Source of the DNA: Anaerolineales bacterium
GTDB lineage: Bacteria; Chloroflexota; Anaerolineae; Anaerolineales; Villigracilaceae
DNA length: 37,501 bases
NCBI GenBank assembly: GCA_020060625.1
Contig: JAGUZU010000017.1
Coordinates: forward strand, 1 to 37,501
Direction of reading: 5' to 3'
The position numbers and the translations under genes were made by a program. The notes beneath the pieces are model-generated. The model saw nothing but the letters and a program-made list of their open reading frames with translations. It made no database searches and was not told where the DNA came from. Shown in pieces: positions 7,953 to 16,076 of this stretch. Position 1 is the first letter of the stretch. Each line of letters starts with the position of its first letter.

Positions 7953-9104
7953 ATGAATTTCGATCTAAACAACGAACAAAAGACCTGGCAAAAAATTGTC
8001 CACGAATTCGCGGAGAAGGAGTTGCTGCCCAAAGCCCGCGAGGTGGACGAAAAGGAGGAGTTCAATTGGGAGGCGGTTCGCAAAGGCGGACCGGTCGGAT
8101 TGCTCGGAATGAACATTCCCGAAGAGTTCGGCGGCTCGAACGTGGATTACATTTCGAATGCCATCGCTTTCGAGGAACTGGGTTGGGGGTGCGGTTCGAC
8201 GGCGCTGGCGTTCACCGCGCATAACGGGCTTGGCACATCGCCAATCACCGCATATGGCAGCGAGGATCTGAAGAAGAAGTGGCTTCCAATGGTCGCAAGC
8301 GGAAATAACAAGCTCGCCGCGCTGGCGCTTACGGAACCCGGCGCAGGCTCAGACCTTCAAGGGGGCGTGACCACGCGCGCGGAGAAGGTTGGGGACGAGT
8401 GGGTTATCAACGGCGCGAAGATGTGGTGTACGAATGCGGGCATCGCGGAGTACATCATCGCGCTCGTCCGCACAGACCCAAAAGGCGGCTCGAAGTCATT
8501 GAGCATGATCCTTGTGCCAACCGATGCAAAAGGCGTGGCTATCGGTCCCGCCGAGAAGAAGATGGGATTGCGCGGCTCGCCCACGCATGGAGTGACCTTC
8601 GAGAATGTCCGCGTGCCGCTTGGGAACCTGGTCGGCGCGGAAGGACGGGGCTTGCAGCAGACGCTCTCCACGCTGGACGCGGGGCGCATCAGCATCGGCG
8701 CGATTTCCATCGGGCTGGCGCGCGCGGCAATGGAGGCGACGGTCAATTACGCGCGCGAACGCAAGGCGTTCGGGCAGTCCATTTCGGAGTTTCAGGCGAT
8801 TCAGTTCAAATTGGCGGATATGGAAACGGAAATCGAATTGGCGCGGACGTACATTTACAAAGCCGCCTGGCTCAAGGATCAGGGACGTCCATACACCAAA
8901 GAAGCGGGAATCGCAAAACTGTTCGCAACCGAGATGGCGGAGCGCGTCATTTACGAAGCCATTCAAATCCACGGTGGGTACGGCTACAGCCGCGAGTACG
9001 GTGTGGAACGCATGTACCGCGACGCGCGGTTGATGACCATCGGTGAGGGGACGAGCGAGATCCAAAGGCTGGTCATTGCAAGGCGTGTGCTGGCGAGGGA
9101 ATAA
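7953..9104 (+). CDS. Acyl-CoA dehydrogenase
   Basis: A 383-residue flavoenzyme that introduces a 2,3-double bond into acyl-CoA, passing electrons to electron-transfer flavoprotein. It has the three ACAD parts: an N-terminal helical domain, a middle beta domain ('ALTEPGAGSDLQGG', 'GAKMWCTNAG') and a C-terminal helical domain ('ARERKAFGQSISEFQAIQFKLADM', 'QIHGGYGYSREY'). The catalytic base is expected at Glu365 in 'GEGTSEIQ', the standard position for short/medium-chain and glutaryl-type enzymes. The ATG at 7953 follows CAGGAGACATC, a clear ribosome site; the upstream open frame overlaps DUF2007 and is not needed. The substrate cannot be told from sequence. A large inverted repeat starts 4 nt after the stop. 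Confidence 0.95.
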   Translation: MNFDLNNEQKTWQKIVHEFAEKELLPKAREVDEKEEFNWEAVRKGGPVGLLGMNIPEEFGGSNVDYISNAIAFEELGWGCGSTALAFTAHNGLGTSPITAYGSEDLKKKWLPMVASGNNKLAALALTEPGAGSDLQGGVTTRAEKVGDEWVINGAKMWCTNAGIAEYIIALVRTDPKGGSKSLSMILVPTDAKGVAIGPAEKKMGLRGSPTHGVTFENVRVPLGNLVGAEGRGLQQTLSTLDAGRISIGAISIGLARAAMEATVNYARERKAFGQSISEFQAIQFKLADMETEIELARTYIYKAAWLKDQGRPYTKEAGIAKLFATEMAERVIYEAIQIHGGYGYSREYGVERMYRDARLMTIGEGTSEIQRLVIARRVLARE

Positions 9105-9107
9105 TAG

Positions 9108-9220
9108 ACTTTATCGGAAATAAGATAATCGTCCACGAAGAACACGAATTTTCACGAAGAAAGAGAACAATTCGTGCTTCTTCGTGAACTTCGTGGACAA
9201 AAGGGTAATTCCGATAAAGT
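9108..9220. repeat. 113-bp palindromic (MITE-like) repeat
   Basis: The ends are perfect 12-bp inverted repeats, ACTTTATCGGAA (9108-9119) and TTCCGATAAAGT (9209-9220). Inside lie GTCCACGAAG and CTTCGTGGAC, plus AACACGAATT and AATTCGTG. TTTTTT follows on the plus strand, so the structure may double as a terminator for the acyl-CoA dehydrogenase gene. It encodes no protein. Its sequence style (CACGAAG units) resembles the repeat at 26707-26769. Confidence 0.8.
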
Positions 9221-9378
9221 TTTTTATTCTTCACAATCACCCACGCCAACAATCCGCCCGGCTTTAACACAAGGAAACGTCAGAGAAGGACGCGGATTCA
9301 GAATAACCGCAAACAGGTTTGAGCGCGGAAAGAGGCGATTGTTTCAGCGTCTCAAAGAAAAAATCTGTTTGCAGACGG

Positions 9379-9987
9379 TCAAACCGTAATCAGGTCTTTG
9401 ATGTTTTCAAACGTGGAGGGACCAACACCCGAAACGTTCATGATATCTTCGATGTCGGTAAATGGACCGTTCTCGTTTCGATAATCAATAATGCGTTGGG
9501 CAAGCGTGGGACCAATGCCCGGCAGGGAATCCAATTCCGCCGCGGACGCAGTGTTGATGTTGACGAGTTCAGCGATTGGCTCTTCCGAACCAGAGTTGCC
9601 GGAAGACAATTCATCATCATCATCATCTGGACCCGGCAAAGAAAGCGTCTCCGAGCCGCCGCCGGATGGTTCTTCTCCAGCCTTATAGGGGACATTCAAT
9701 TGCTGTCCATCCGCCAGCAATGCTGCGAGGTTAACCGCGTTGATGTCGGCGGAAGTCAACAAGCCGCCAGCCGCGTTGATCGCATCCTGAACCCGCGCGC
9801 CTTCCGCAAACTCATACAACCCCGGGCGCGGAACTGCGCCGATCACATGCACGGCGATGGGCGCCTTGGTTGGGGCGGGCTGCAACAAAACCGGTTCGCC
9901 TTCGGGGACGCGGGAGACGAACAACAGCAGCCCTGCCAGCGCAAAACCCGCCATGACGCCAAGCAAAACATAAAGCGCGCTTCTCAT
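9379..9987 (-). CDS. comEA: ComEA-like protein: membrane anchor, SLBB domain, helix-hairpin-helix
   Basis: A 202-residue protein. There is an N-terminal transmembrane anchor (about 5-24), a Pro-rich linker, and an SLBB-type domain at about 43-100 ('IAVHVIGAVPRPGLYEFAEGARVQDAINAAGG'). An acidic low-complexity spacer (PDDDDDELSSGNSGSEEP) follows. A C-terminal ComEA helix-hairpin-helix pair covers about 138-202 ('VNINTASAAELDSLPGIGPTLAQRIIDYRNENGPF', 'VSGVGPSTFENIKDLI'). ComEA binds double-stranded DNA on the outer face of the membrane and delivers it to the ComEC channel during natural transformation. No comEC is in the window. TAAAAT (9995-10000) lies 7 nt before the ATG, so besides read-through from the GNAT gene it may have its own leaderless transcript. 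Confidence 0.88.
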   Translation of the reverse strand: MRSALYVLLGVMAGFALAGLLLFVSRVPEGEPVLLQPAPTKAPIAVHVIGAVPRPGLYEFAEGARVQDAINAAGGLLTSADINAVNLAALLADGQQLNVPYKAGEEPSGGGSETLSLPGPDDDDDELSSGNSGSEEPIAELVNINTASAAELDSLPGIGPTLAQRIIDYRNENGPFTDIEDIMNVSGVGPSTFENIKDLITV

Positions 9988-9997
9988 GACAGCGATT

Positions 9998-10438
9998 TTA
10001 CTCCAACTTCATCACCAGCAGTTCGCCGACGCCGTGGATCACATTCGCCACGTTGAACAATTTCTGGATGCGCTGAAAATATCGCGGCGTTTCCTCATGC
10101 GCAACCGACTTGAAACCGAATTTTTCGTACATCGGTCCATTATTTGAAATGCACATCAGGTATAACGGTCTCGGAGTTGTGCGCAATAACGCTTCGATGA
10201 CCTTCCGCGCGACGCCCTGTCCGCGATGATCGGGATGCGTGGCAATCGAAGCCAGTTCGAGGATTTCCTTCCCGTGAGGCTTGACTTGCCCGCAGCCGAC
10301 GACTTCCCCCAAATCGTTTACCGCGACGACAAAACGCCTCCAATCCAGACCTGTTGGGTTGATCCCGACCAAATGAATCAAATCCTTGATTTGAGCGGAT
10401 TCTGATTCCAGCGCCGCGCGGACATCATACCCAGACAT
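9998..10438 (-). CDS. GNAT-family N-acetyltransferase
   Basis: A 146-residue protein with the GNAT acetyl-CoA-binding motif 'SIATHPDHRGQGVARKVIEALL' (R-G-Q-G-V-A at about 73-78) and a late strand/helix 'PLYLMCISNNGPMYEKFGFKSVAHEETP' typical of the family C-terminus. It transfers an acetyl group from acetyl-CoA to an amine of unknown identity. It starts 3 nt after the stop of the CPBP gene and ends 10 nt before the comEA start, so it belongs to the same minus-strand operon. Confidence 0.85.
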   Translation of the reverse strand: MSGYDVRAALESESAQIKDLIHLVGINPTGLDWRRFVVAVNDLGEVVGCGQVKPHGKEILELASIATHPDHRGQGVARKVIEALLRTTPRPLYLMCISNNGPMYEKFGFKSVAHEETPRYFQRIQKLFNVANVIHGVGELLVMKLE

Positions 10439-10441
10439 ACG

Positions 10442-11056
10442 CTACACCGCTCCCGCCGCGACAATGATGATGAATGTGCCGATAAACCAGTGAACCAGAA
10501 AGGGGTAAAGGAAGGACTTCGTCCGCCACGCCATCCAGCCGAAGGCAAAGCCGCCGAAGATGGTGGAAAGCGTCTCCACTTCAGGTTTACTGATGTGCGC
10601 CAGCGCGAACGGGACGGCTTGCAGCCACAAGGCGTTGTGTCCGAATTTCCGCGCGTAGGCGAACAGAATCCAGCCGCGAAAGAAAAATTCCCAACCGATC
10701 AAATCCAGAAAAGTCGTCCACGGCAAGCCGGAAAGGAAGCGTTCATAATACGATTTCATCGCTTCGTCTCCGCGCCCAAGATAATAGATGACCGGAGCCA
10801 TGAGGAGGATGCCCAATGCGGTGTACGCAAGCCCCAGTTTCCAATCGCCGAACGAGAACCCGTACTCGCGCGGATTCTCCCGAAACAGAATCAGGACAAT
10901 CAAAAGCGGAATGACAAGGTAAAGAATGACCCTGTCCCAGTATTTGTGCGCCGTGAGTTTGTGATAGTGATCCACCATCAGCAGCAGGGTGCTGACAATT
11001 GTGACAGTAATGACCTTCCAGTCGAAATCGAGTTTTTCACCGAGCAGATATTTCAT
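10442..11056 (-). CDS. CPBP-family intramembrane protein (Rce1/Abi-like), degenerate active site
   Basis: A 204-residue polytopic protein with about six membrane helices. It carries the CPBP landmarks in degenerate form. Motif 1 reads 'GWEFFFRGW', where the family usually has EExxxR, so the first Glu is Trp. Motif 2 is 'FALAH' (intact). Motif 3 reads 'HWFIG', without the usual Asn/Asp. Proteolytic activity is therefore doubtful. The ATG at 11056 is preferred (GAGAG about 5 nt upstream). A TTG at 11068 would give four more residues and a TTGA overlap with the glycosyltransferase stop. It sits in the SET-GT39-CPBP-GNAT-ComEA operon. Confidence 0.75.
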   Translation of the reverse strand: MKYLLGEKLDFDWKVITVTIVSTLLLMVDHYHKLTAHKYWDRVILYLVIPLLIVLILFRENPREYGFSFGDWKLGLAYTALGILLMAPVIYYLGRGDEAMKSYYERFLSGLPWTTFLDLIGWEFFFRGWILFAYARKFGHNALWLQAVPFALAHISKPEVETLSTIFGGFAFGWMAWRTKSFLYPFLVHWFIGTFIIIVAAGAV

Positions 11057-11064
11057 GGTCACTC

Positions 11065-12519
11065 TCAATAAGGAAAATAGGTTTTGTTGCCATCGGCTCC
11101 CAGCAACGCGGTGATTTTACCGGCGTCGCGGAAAAGTTCAAATCCCCAATTGGTCAGAAGAAAAAGAACGGCGAACCCTGCAAGGATCACAGCCAACCTT
11201 CCGCCCGGCGATTCGTTCCAGCGCGAAACCAGTCCGCGGATGCCGCTCGTCCAAAAATGCGCCGCAAGGATGGCTAGAAACGGAATCAGCGCCAAGTGAA
11301 AGCGGTCTTCCGAGAGAATGAAAACATGCGGCAGGATGTAGGAGGCGAATAGAAGAGTCAGCAAAACGGTCTGCGGGTTTCGACGCAAAAGAGCAAACCC
11401 AAACATGGCAGAGGTCGAAATAAAAACGAAAGGCAGAAGTAAAACCGCGGAAATGGTCAACAAAGCCGGTTTTGGGATAAAGCCGACGATATTGTTGGAA
11501 TAAAAATACATCAACACGCGCTTCTCCAAGCCGAAGAAGAAGCCAAGCCGGTTCACTGCGAGCGGGAGAAAGCGTTCAGGCTGGTCTTTCATGAATTGCA
11601 GCGCTTTTTGCGTGCCGACTTTGTCCCGCTCGGCATCGTCCATGATGGTAAGCAGGTCGAGCGAAGGACCGAAGATAAAAGAGCCGTTCCCTTCAGGGTG
11701 ATAGCCAAGATAGAGGTTGTACCCCATCGAGGTTTCGATCCCCGTCAATTTGTGATGTAAAAGCGAGTTGCGGATCACCCAGGGAAAGACGACGGCGAGG
11801 AAAGCGGCAAGGAAGATGAAGGAACTGCGTCGGCTGTGAAAGAACAAAACGCAAAACGCGAGAAGCGCAAAGGGGAAGATGACGGAGCGGGTGAGGGCAG
11901 CGAGGGCGAGCAGGACGCCGGAAAGTAGATGGGGGAGGATGGAAGGAGAATTGGGAGAATCATGAGAATTGAGGGAATTGAGAAGAAAAAGAAAAGAAGA
12001 AAGGAGGAGGACGAAAAAGAGATTTTCCGTACCCAAGCCAAGCGGATAGACAAGCAGCATGGGGTAGCAGGCGGCGATCCAGCCGGAGGCGCGGGCGGCT
12101 TTCTCAGAACCGGGTAACAAGTATCGAGAAACGAGGTAGGTTAGCGGGGCGAGTGGCGCGCCGAGGAGAATCGCCTGCGCCAGCCGCGCCGTAAAGAAAC
12201 GCGAGAACTCCAACCCGTTCAAAAAGTAAACGACGGCTAAAAACGCCGGATAAAGCGGCGCGCGGAAGGAGGTGTAAACGCCGAGTTCGGGGTCATAATT
12301 TTTCGCTGTGGACAAATCGAAATCCACGTATGGTTCGAGCAGTTTCAAATCTTCCTGCGCGTACCAGCGGAACCCATTTCCCGAAGCGAGACTGCGCGCC
12401 AGCATGTCGTATTGAAACATATCGTCCAAGCCGATGCCAAGTCCGCGTGTGAGGAGAATCGGTATCAACCGCAGGATAAGCGCAATGACATAGACGCGAA
12501 TAGGAAAGGATATTTTCAT
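11065..12519 (-). CDS. GT39/PMT-type membrane glycosyltransferase
   Basis: A 484-residue protein with about ten to eleven transmembrane segments. After the first helix comes an acidic extracytoplasmic loop with 'GIGLDDMFQYDMLARSLASGNGF', the Asp-containing loop of GT-C fold enzymes (PMT/ArnT-like) that use polyprenyl-phosphate sugars. 'VYTSFRAPLYPAFLAVVYFL' is the second family landmark. It probably transfers a sugar from a lipid carrier to an envelope acceptor. The ATG at 12519 overlaps the SET gene stop (ATGA), which indicates translational coupling and argues against the longer upstream frame. Confidence 0.82.
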   Translation of the reverse strand: MKISFPIRVYVIALILRLIPILLTRGLGIGLDDMFQYDMLARSLASGNGFRWYAQEDLKLLEPYVDFDLSTAKNYDPELGVYTSFRAPLYPAFLAVVYFLNGLEFSRFFTARLAQAILLGAPLAPLTYLVSRYLLPGSEKAARASGWIAACYPMLLVYPLGLGTENLFFVLLLSSFLFLLNSLNSHDSPNSPSILPHLLSGVLLALAALTRSVIFPFALLAFCVLFFHSRRSSFIFLAAFLAVVFPWVIRNSLLHHKLTGIETSMGYNLYLGYHPEGNGSFIFGPSLDLLTIMDDAERDKVGTQKALQFMKDQPERFLPLAVNRLGFFFGLEKRVLMYFYSNNIVGFIPKPALLTISAVLLLPFVFISTSAMFGFALLRRNPQTVLLTLLFASYILPHVFILSEDRFHLALIPFLAILAAHFWTSGIRGLVSRWNESPGGRLAVILAGFAVLFLLTNWGFELFRDAGKITALLGADGNKTYFPY

Positions 12520-13016
12520 CTCCGCAATTTTTCGATACGCCGCGCAAGATAGGGCGAGAAGTATCCGTCGTATTTTTTCCACAATTCGGGCAGTTTCCAA
12601 TCATCCCCCGTCACTTTGCCGCGGCAAATTGCCGACCCGCAATGGCATTCGAATTCATCGTACGGGCTTCCGTCGGACATGGCGTAATCGAAAGTCAATT
12701 CTTCGCCCGGCTCGATGTCGCGCAATGCCACCAGACCGATCTGCCCGAAAAAACCCAAATTCGGATCGCATGAATGGTTGAAGCAATCGTTCGGTTCCCT
12801 TTCTTCGGCGGTCAGTAAAAACAGGTCTTCGTCAATTTGCAAAACGCGCTGGGTGAAGCGCAGCATGGACGGATCGAGTTGTTTTCTTTCCACAATCTTC
12901 CCACCCCACATGGAGACCAGTTCGCCGCGCCGGATTTTCTCACGCGCATAAACGCCACAGCCGCCTCTGGCGTTTTGACGCGCCTCGCATTTTGAATTGA
13001 AGTACGATGATGTCAT
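12516..13016 (-). CDS. SET domain protein (putative lysine methyltransferase)
   Basis: A 166-residue protein from the ATG at 13016, which has GAGGTGAA directly upstream. The SET core is complete: 'GGCGVYAREKIRRGELVSMWGG' (SAM-binding N-terminal part), NHSCDPN at 80-86, and GEELTFDY at 104-111 with the catalytic Tyr111. A post-SET zinc cluster follows, with Cys124 and Cys126 (ECHC) and Cys131. SET proteins transfer methyl groups from SAM to protein lysines and are mostly eukaryotic; bacterial copies are scattered and often laterally acquired. The target here is unknown. It is the first gene of a five-gene minus-strand operon. TATAAT at 13182-13187 (minus) could be its -10, giving a leader of about 160 nt. 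Confidence 0.85.
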   Translation of the reverse strand: MTSSYFNSKCEARQNARGGCGVYAREKIRRGELVSMWGGKIVERKQLDPSMLRFTQRVLQIDEDLFLLTAEEREPNDCFNHSCDPNLGFFGQIGLVALRDIEPGEELTFDYAMSDGSPYDEFECHCGSAICRGKVTGDDWKLPELWKKYDGYFSPYLARRIEKLRR

Positions 13017-13187
13017 TTCACCTCGATGGACTGACAGGATAAAACGCTTCACACAACGGGCGGGCTGGTCATTCCAACCCAAACCGCAGACTCCCTTTGG
13101 GCGGAGTCCGCATGTCACGGCGGCGGAAAAGATCAATGGACTGAAACAGGCTCAAAGTCCGGGGTGAAGCGGCAGGGGGCAATTATA

Positions 13188-13222
13188 CAAAAAAAGAGCG
13201 GCAAGGGGGAACCCTGTCGCTC
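13188..13222 (-). terminator. Terminator after the polyamine transporter operon
   Basis: On the minus strand GAGCGACAGGG (13212-13222) pairs imperfectly with CCCTTGCCGCTC (13196-13207), and TTTTTTT follows. It lies 20 nt after the potC stop. The T-tract runs straight into a TATAAT box for the SET operon. Confidence 0.65.
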
Positions 13223-13241
13223 CGGTTTGTGCAAGTCAAGA

Positions 13242-14066
13242 TTATTTTGTCCCGCCCTCCGTATCCGAAGATGAAGTGGAAAGGCGTTGTGCGAGAAAGA
13301 TCGGGATGAAGGTGATCAGTACAACGAAGGTGGCGACCACGTTCGTAACGGGGCGGTCGCGCGGGCGGGTCAACTGGCTGAAGATCCAGATGGGAAGCGT
13401 GGTCTGTTGACCGGCGGTGAATGTGGTGACGATGACTTCGTCGAACGAGAGGGCAAATGCCAGCATCCCGCCTGCAAGCAGCGCGGTGGCAATGTTGGGA
13501 AGCACGACATGGCGGAAGGTTTGAAACGAGTTTGCGCCCAAGTCCATCGAGGCTTCGATCATCGAGGCGCTGGTGCGGCGAAAGCGCGCAAGGACATTGT
13601 TGTAGACCACCACCACGCAGAACGTTGCGTGACCGATCACGATTGTCCAAAAGGAAAAGGGAATGCTCATGCCGCCGATGGCGGTGCGCAAGGCAATGCC
13701 GGTGACGATGCCCGGCAGGGCAATCGGCAAAACCAGCAAGAAAGATATTGCTTCCCTGCCGAAGAATTTACTGCGATAGACTGCGGCGGCGGCGAGCGTC
13801 CCCAAAATCAATGCGGCAACAGTGGCAATCGAGGCAACCTGCAGGGATAGTTTCAACGAACGCCAGAGGTCTTCCCTGCCCCACGCAACGGCAAACCATT
13901 TGAGCGTGAAGCCTGGCAGGGGGAAGGTATAGGTGGTTTCATCGGGTGTGAGGGTGTAGAGGAAAATGATCGCGATGGGAACGTGCAGGAAAAGGAGCGT
14001 TCCCAGCGCGGCAAGTTTCAAGCCCCAGGAGGCTTTCGGACGGGTATCGGAGGAATTAGAGGGCAT
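13242..14066 (-). CDS. potC: ABC transporter permease, spermidine/putrescine type (PotC)
   Basis: A 274-residue inner-membrane permease with six predicted helices. The cytoplasmic EAA loop is '[31 protein letters not shown]', which docks onto the ATPase. '[18 protein letters not shown]' near the C-terminus is characteristic of PotC-like subunits. The ATG at 14066 is chosen because GGGAG lies about 7 nt upstream; an in-frame start at 14090 would lie deeper inside potB. It overlaps the potB 3' end by 11 nt. Together with PotB it forms the pore for polyamine import. Confidence 0.9.
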   Translation of the reverse strand: MPSNSSDTRPKASWGLKLAALGTLLFLHVPIAIIFLYTLTPDETTYTFPLPGFTLKWFAVAWGREDLWRSLKLSLQVASIATVAALILGTLAAAAVYRSKFFGREAISFLLVLPIALPGIVTGIALRTAIGGMSIPFSFWTIVIGHATFCVVVVYNNVLARFRRTSASMIEASMDLGANSFQTFRHVVLPNIATALLAGGMLAFALSFDEVIVTTFTAGQQTTLPIWIFSQLTRPRDRPVTNVVATFVVLITFIPIFLAQRLSTSSSDTEGGTK

Positions 14067-14961
14067 CGAACGCTCCCAGTCTGCGGGCAATCAGCAGATA
14101 GACGATCATGATGGTTACGGGACCCATCGTCATCGCCGCGGCAAGGGGGATATTACCCGCCGTGCCTTGATAGGAATATACTGCCTGCCCGATAAAGAAT
14201 TTCGAATTGCCAAGCGTGAGCGGGACGATGAAATCTCCCAACGTCAACGAGAAGGTAAAGATCGAGCCTGCCACTACGCCGGGAAAAGCAAGCGGAAGAA
14301 TGACCGTGCGGAAGGTTTGCAGGGGTTTTGCGCCCAAGTCGCTGGAGGCTTCAAGCAGGGACGCGGGAACGCGCTCCAATGCGGTTTGGATGGGAATAAT
14401 CATGTATGGCAGCCAGATGTACATGAAGACGATGAACATGCCGATGGGGGAAAGTGAAAGGGACGAGCCGCCAATGCCCGGCAGGCTGAGAAGCCAATCC
14501 AGCGGACCGTCGAGATGCAGGAGGTTGATGAACCAGGAAAGAATCCCTTCCTTGGCGAGGATCAACTTCCAGGCATAGACGCGGACGAGATAACTCGACC
14601 AGAGCGGAATGGTCACTGCGATCACCAGCCAGGTTTTGAGGCGGGGCGAGGCGAACTTCGCAATGTAATAAGCAAGGGGAAATGCGATCAACGCATCCGC
14701 GATGGTGACGGCGGCTGCCATCCCCGCGGTGCGCATGAAAATTTCACGGTTTGCGGGGGTAAATATCTGCGCGTACGTTTTCAGGGTAAATTCACGAATG
14801 ATCAAGCCCGTAAAATCATCGATGGCATAAAAACTATTGATGAGCAGGGCAAAGAGGGAGCCCAGATACACCACTCCCATGTACAAAAGGGGCGGCGTAA
14901 GAAAGAGAGCCAGAACAAGTTTGGGACGCTGGTAAAAATAGGTGGATATGCGGTTGAGCAT
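14056..14961 (-). CDS. potB: ABC transporter permease, spermidine/putrescine type (PotB)
   Basis: A 301-residue permease with an N-terminal helix, a large periplasmic loop ('[24 protein letters not shown]') and five further helices. The EAA loop is '[31 protein letters not shown]'. '[17 protein letters not shown]' is typical of PotB-family subunits. The start is one base after the potA stop and the 3' end overlaps potC, so the three are tightly coupled. Confidence 0.9.
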   Translation of the reverse strand: MLNRISTYFYQRPKLVLALFLTPPLLYMGVVYLGSLFALLINSFYAIDDFTGLIIREFTLKTYAQIFTPANREIFMRTAGMAAAVTIADALIAFPLAYYIAKFASPRLKTWLVIAVTIPLWSSYLVRVYAWKLILAKEGILSWFINLLHLDGPLDWLLSLPGIGGSSLSLSPIGMFIVFMYIWLPYMIIPIQTALERVPASLLEASSDLGAKPLQTFRTVILPLAFPGVVAGSIFTFSLTLGDFIVPLTLGNSKFFIGQAVYSYQGTAGNIPLAAAMTMGPVTIMIVYLLIARRLGAFDAL

Positions 14962-14962
14962 C

Positions 14963-16003
14963 CTAGCCTCCCAAGGGATTGATGTGATCCCTGTGCCAGG
15001 ACAGTTTTACCTTCCGCCCTTTGGCAGACAGGACATCCATCGAAGTGGTTTTCAGGTTTTGTTCCACAACAACGAGGTCAATCCCGCCTTCGATCTCCAC
15101 CAGGTAGCGCGTGTACAAGCCGAGATAAATGACATCGCGCACGACACCGTCCACGGAGATGACGTCCTTGGGGGATGCCTCCAGGGTCGCGCCGAGATGG
15201 ATCTTCTCCGGGCGGAGAGAGAAGGTGTTTTCGGAACCTGCCAAACGCCTCGCGACTTCCCCGCTGATCAGGTTCGACGTGCCGACAAATCCAGCCACGA
15301 AGGCGGATGCGGGCTTTTCGTAAATCTCCAATGGCGAACCGACCTGTTCGATCCCGCCCTGACTGAAGACAGCAATGCGGTCGCTCATTGTGATCGCCTC
15401 TTCCTGGTCATGTGTGACAAAGATGAAGGTAATGCCGACTCGTTTTTGAATCGCCTTGAGTTCAACCTGCATTTGCTGGCGGAGTTTCAAGTCCAGAGCG
15501 CCAAGCGGCTCATCGAGGAGAAGAACTTTGGGATGATTGATCAAGGCGCGGGCAAGCGCGACGCGTTGGCGCTGTCCGCCTGAGAGTTGGGACGGTTTGC
15601 GCCCGGCATAGCCCGCGAGCTGGACGAGTTCCAGCATCTCATCCACCCGCTTTGCGCGCTCCTCTTTTGAAACTTTTTTGACCATCAAGCCGTAGGCGAT
15701 GTTTTCACCGACATTCATGTGCGGAAATAACGCATAATCCTGAAACACCGTATTGACGTTTCGCTCGTAGGGCGGCAGGTTGGACACATCCTGTCCGTAT
15801 AAATGAATGCTCCCGGCGGTGGGTCTGTCGAAGCCCGCGATCATTCGCAGGCAGGTCGTCTTTCCCGACCCGGAGGGACCCAACATGGAAAAGAATTCGC
15901 CGTCTTGAATGTCAAGGTCAACCTGGTCGACGGCTTTTACTTCCCCAAAATATCGGCTTACTTTATTGAAGCGGACAGCGGTTGTGGAGGAATTATTGGT
16001 CAT
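14963..16003 (-). CDS. potA: ABC transporter ATPase, spermidine/putrescine type (PotA)
   Basis: A 346-residue ATPase. It has Walker A GPSGSGKTT (42-50), Q-loop Gln88 (VFQDYALFPHM), signature LSGGQRQR (140-147), Walker B VLLLDEP (160-166), and an H-loop His in 'FVTHDQEEA'. A C-terminal TOBE-type domain covers about 255-346. It hydrolyses ATP on the cytoplasmic side to drive PotBC. It follows potD after a 73-nt gap that holds a perfect hairpin, and is coupled to potB. Only weak ribosome-binding sequence (GAGA) precedes the ATG. Confidence 0.93.
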   Translation of the reverse strand: MTNNSSTTAVRFNKVSRYFGEVKAVDQVDLDIQDGEFFSMLGPSGSGKTTCLRMIAGFDRPTAGSIHLYGQDVSNLPPYERNVNTVFQDYALFPHMNVGENIAYGLMVKKVSKEERAKRVDEMLELVQLAGYAGRKPSQLSGGQRQRVALARALINHPKVLLLDEPLGALDLKLRQQMQVELKAIQKRVGITFIFVTHDQEEAITMSDRIAVFSQGGIEQVGSPLEIYEKPASAFVAGFVGTSNLISGEVARRLAGSENTFSLRPEKIHLGATLEASPKDVISVDGVVRDVIYLGLYTRYLVEIEGGIDLVVVEQNLKTTSMDVLSAKGRKVKLSWHRDHINPLGG

Positions 16004-16030
16004 CTTGGAATCTCTTCGTCAAAAATAATC

Positions 16031-16060
16031 GTATCAGGCGGGGAATTCCCCGCCTGATAC
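16031..16060. repeat. Perfect 30-bp palindrome between potD and potA
   Basis: GTATCAGGCGGGG (16031-16043) and CCCCGCCTGATAC (16048-16060) form a 13-bp stem with an AATT loop. It is GC-rich. On the minus strand it is followed only by GATTATTTTTG, so termination would be partial. Its position in the operon suits a stabiliser of the potD 3' end or an attenuator that lowers potABC relative to the binding protein. Confidence 0.8.
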
Positions 16061-16076
16061 CTAACCATACTCGAAA

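Noticed and set aside
9073-9270. Minus-strand open frame with 'VHEVHEEARIVLFLRENSCSSW'
   Set aside because: It is the translation of the 113-bp inverted repeat at 9108-9220. Such HEVHEE peptides are a known artefact of these repeats, and there is no ribosome site.
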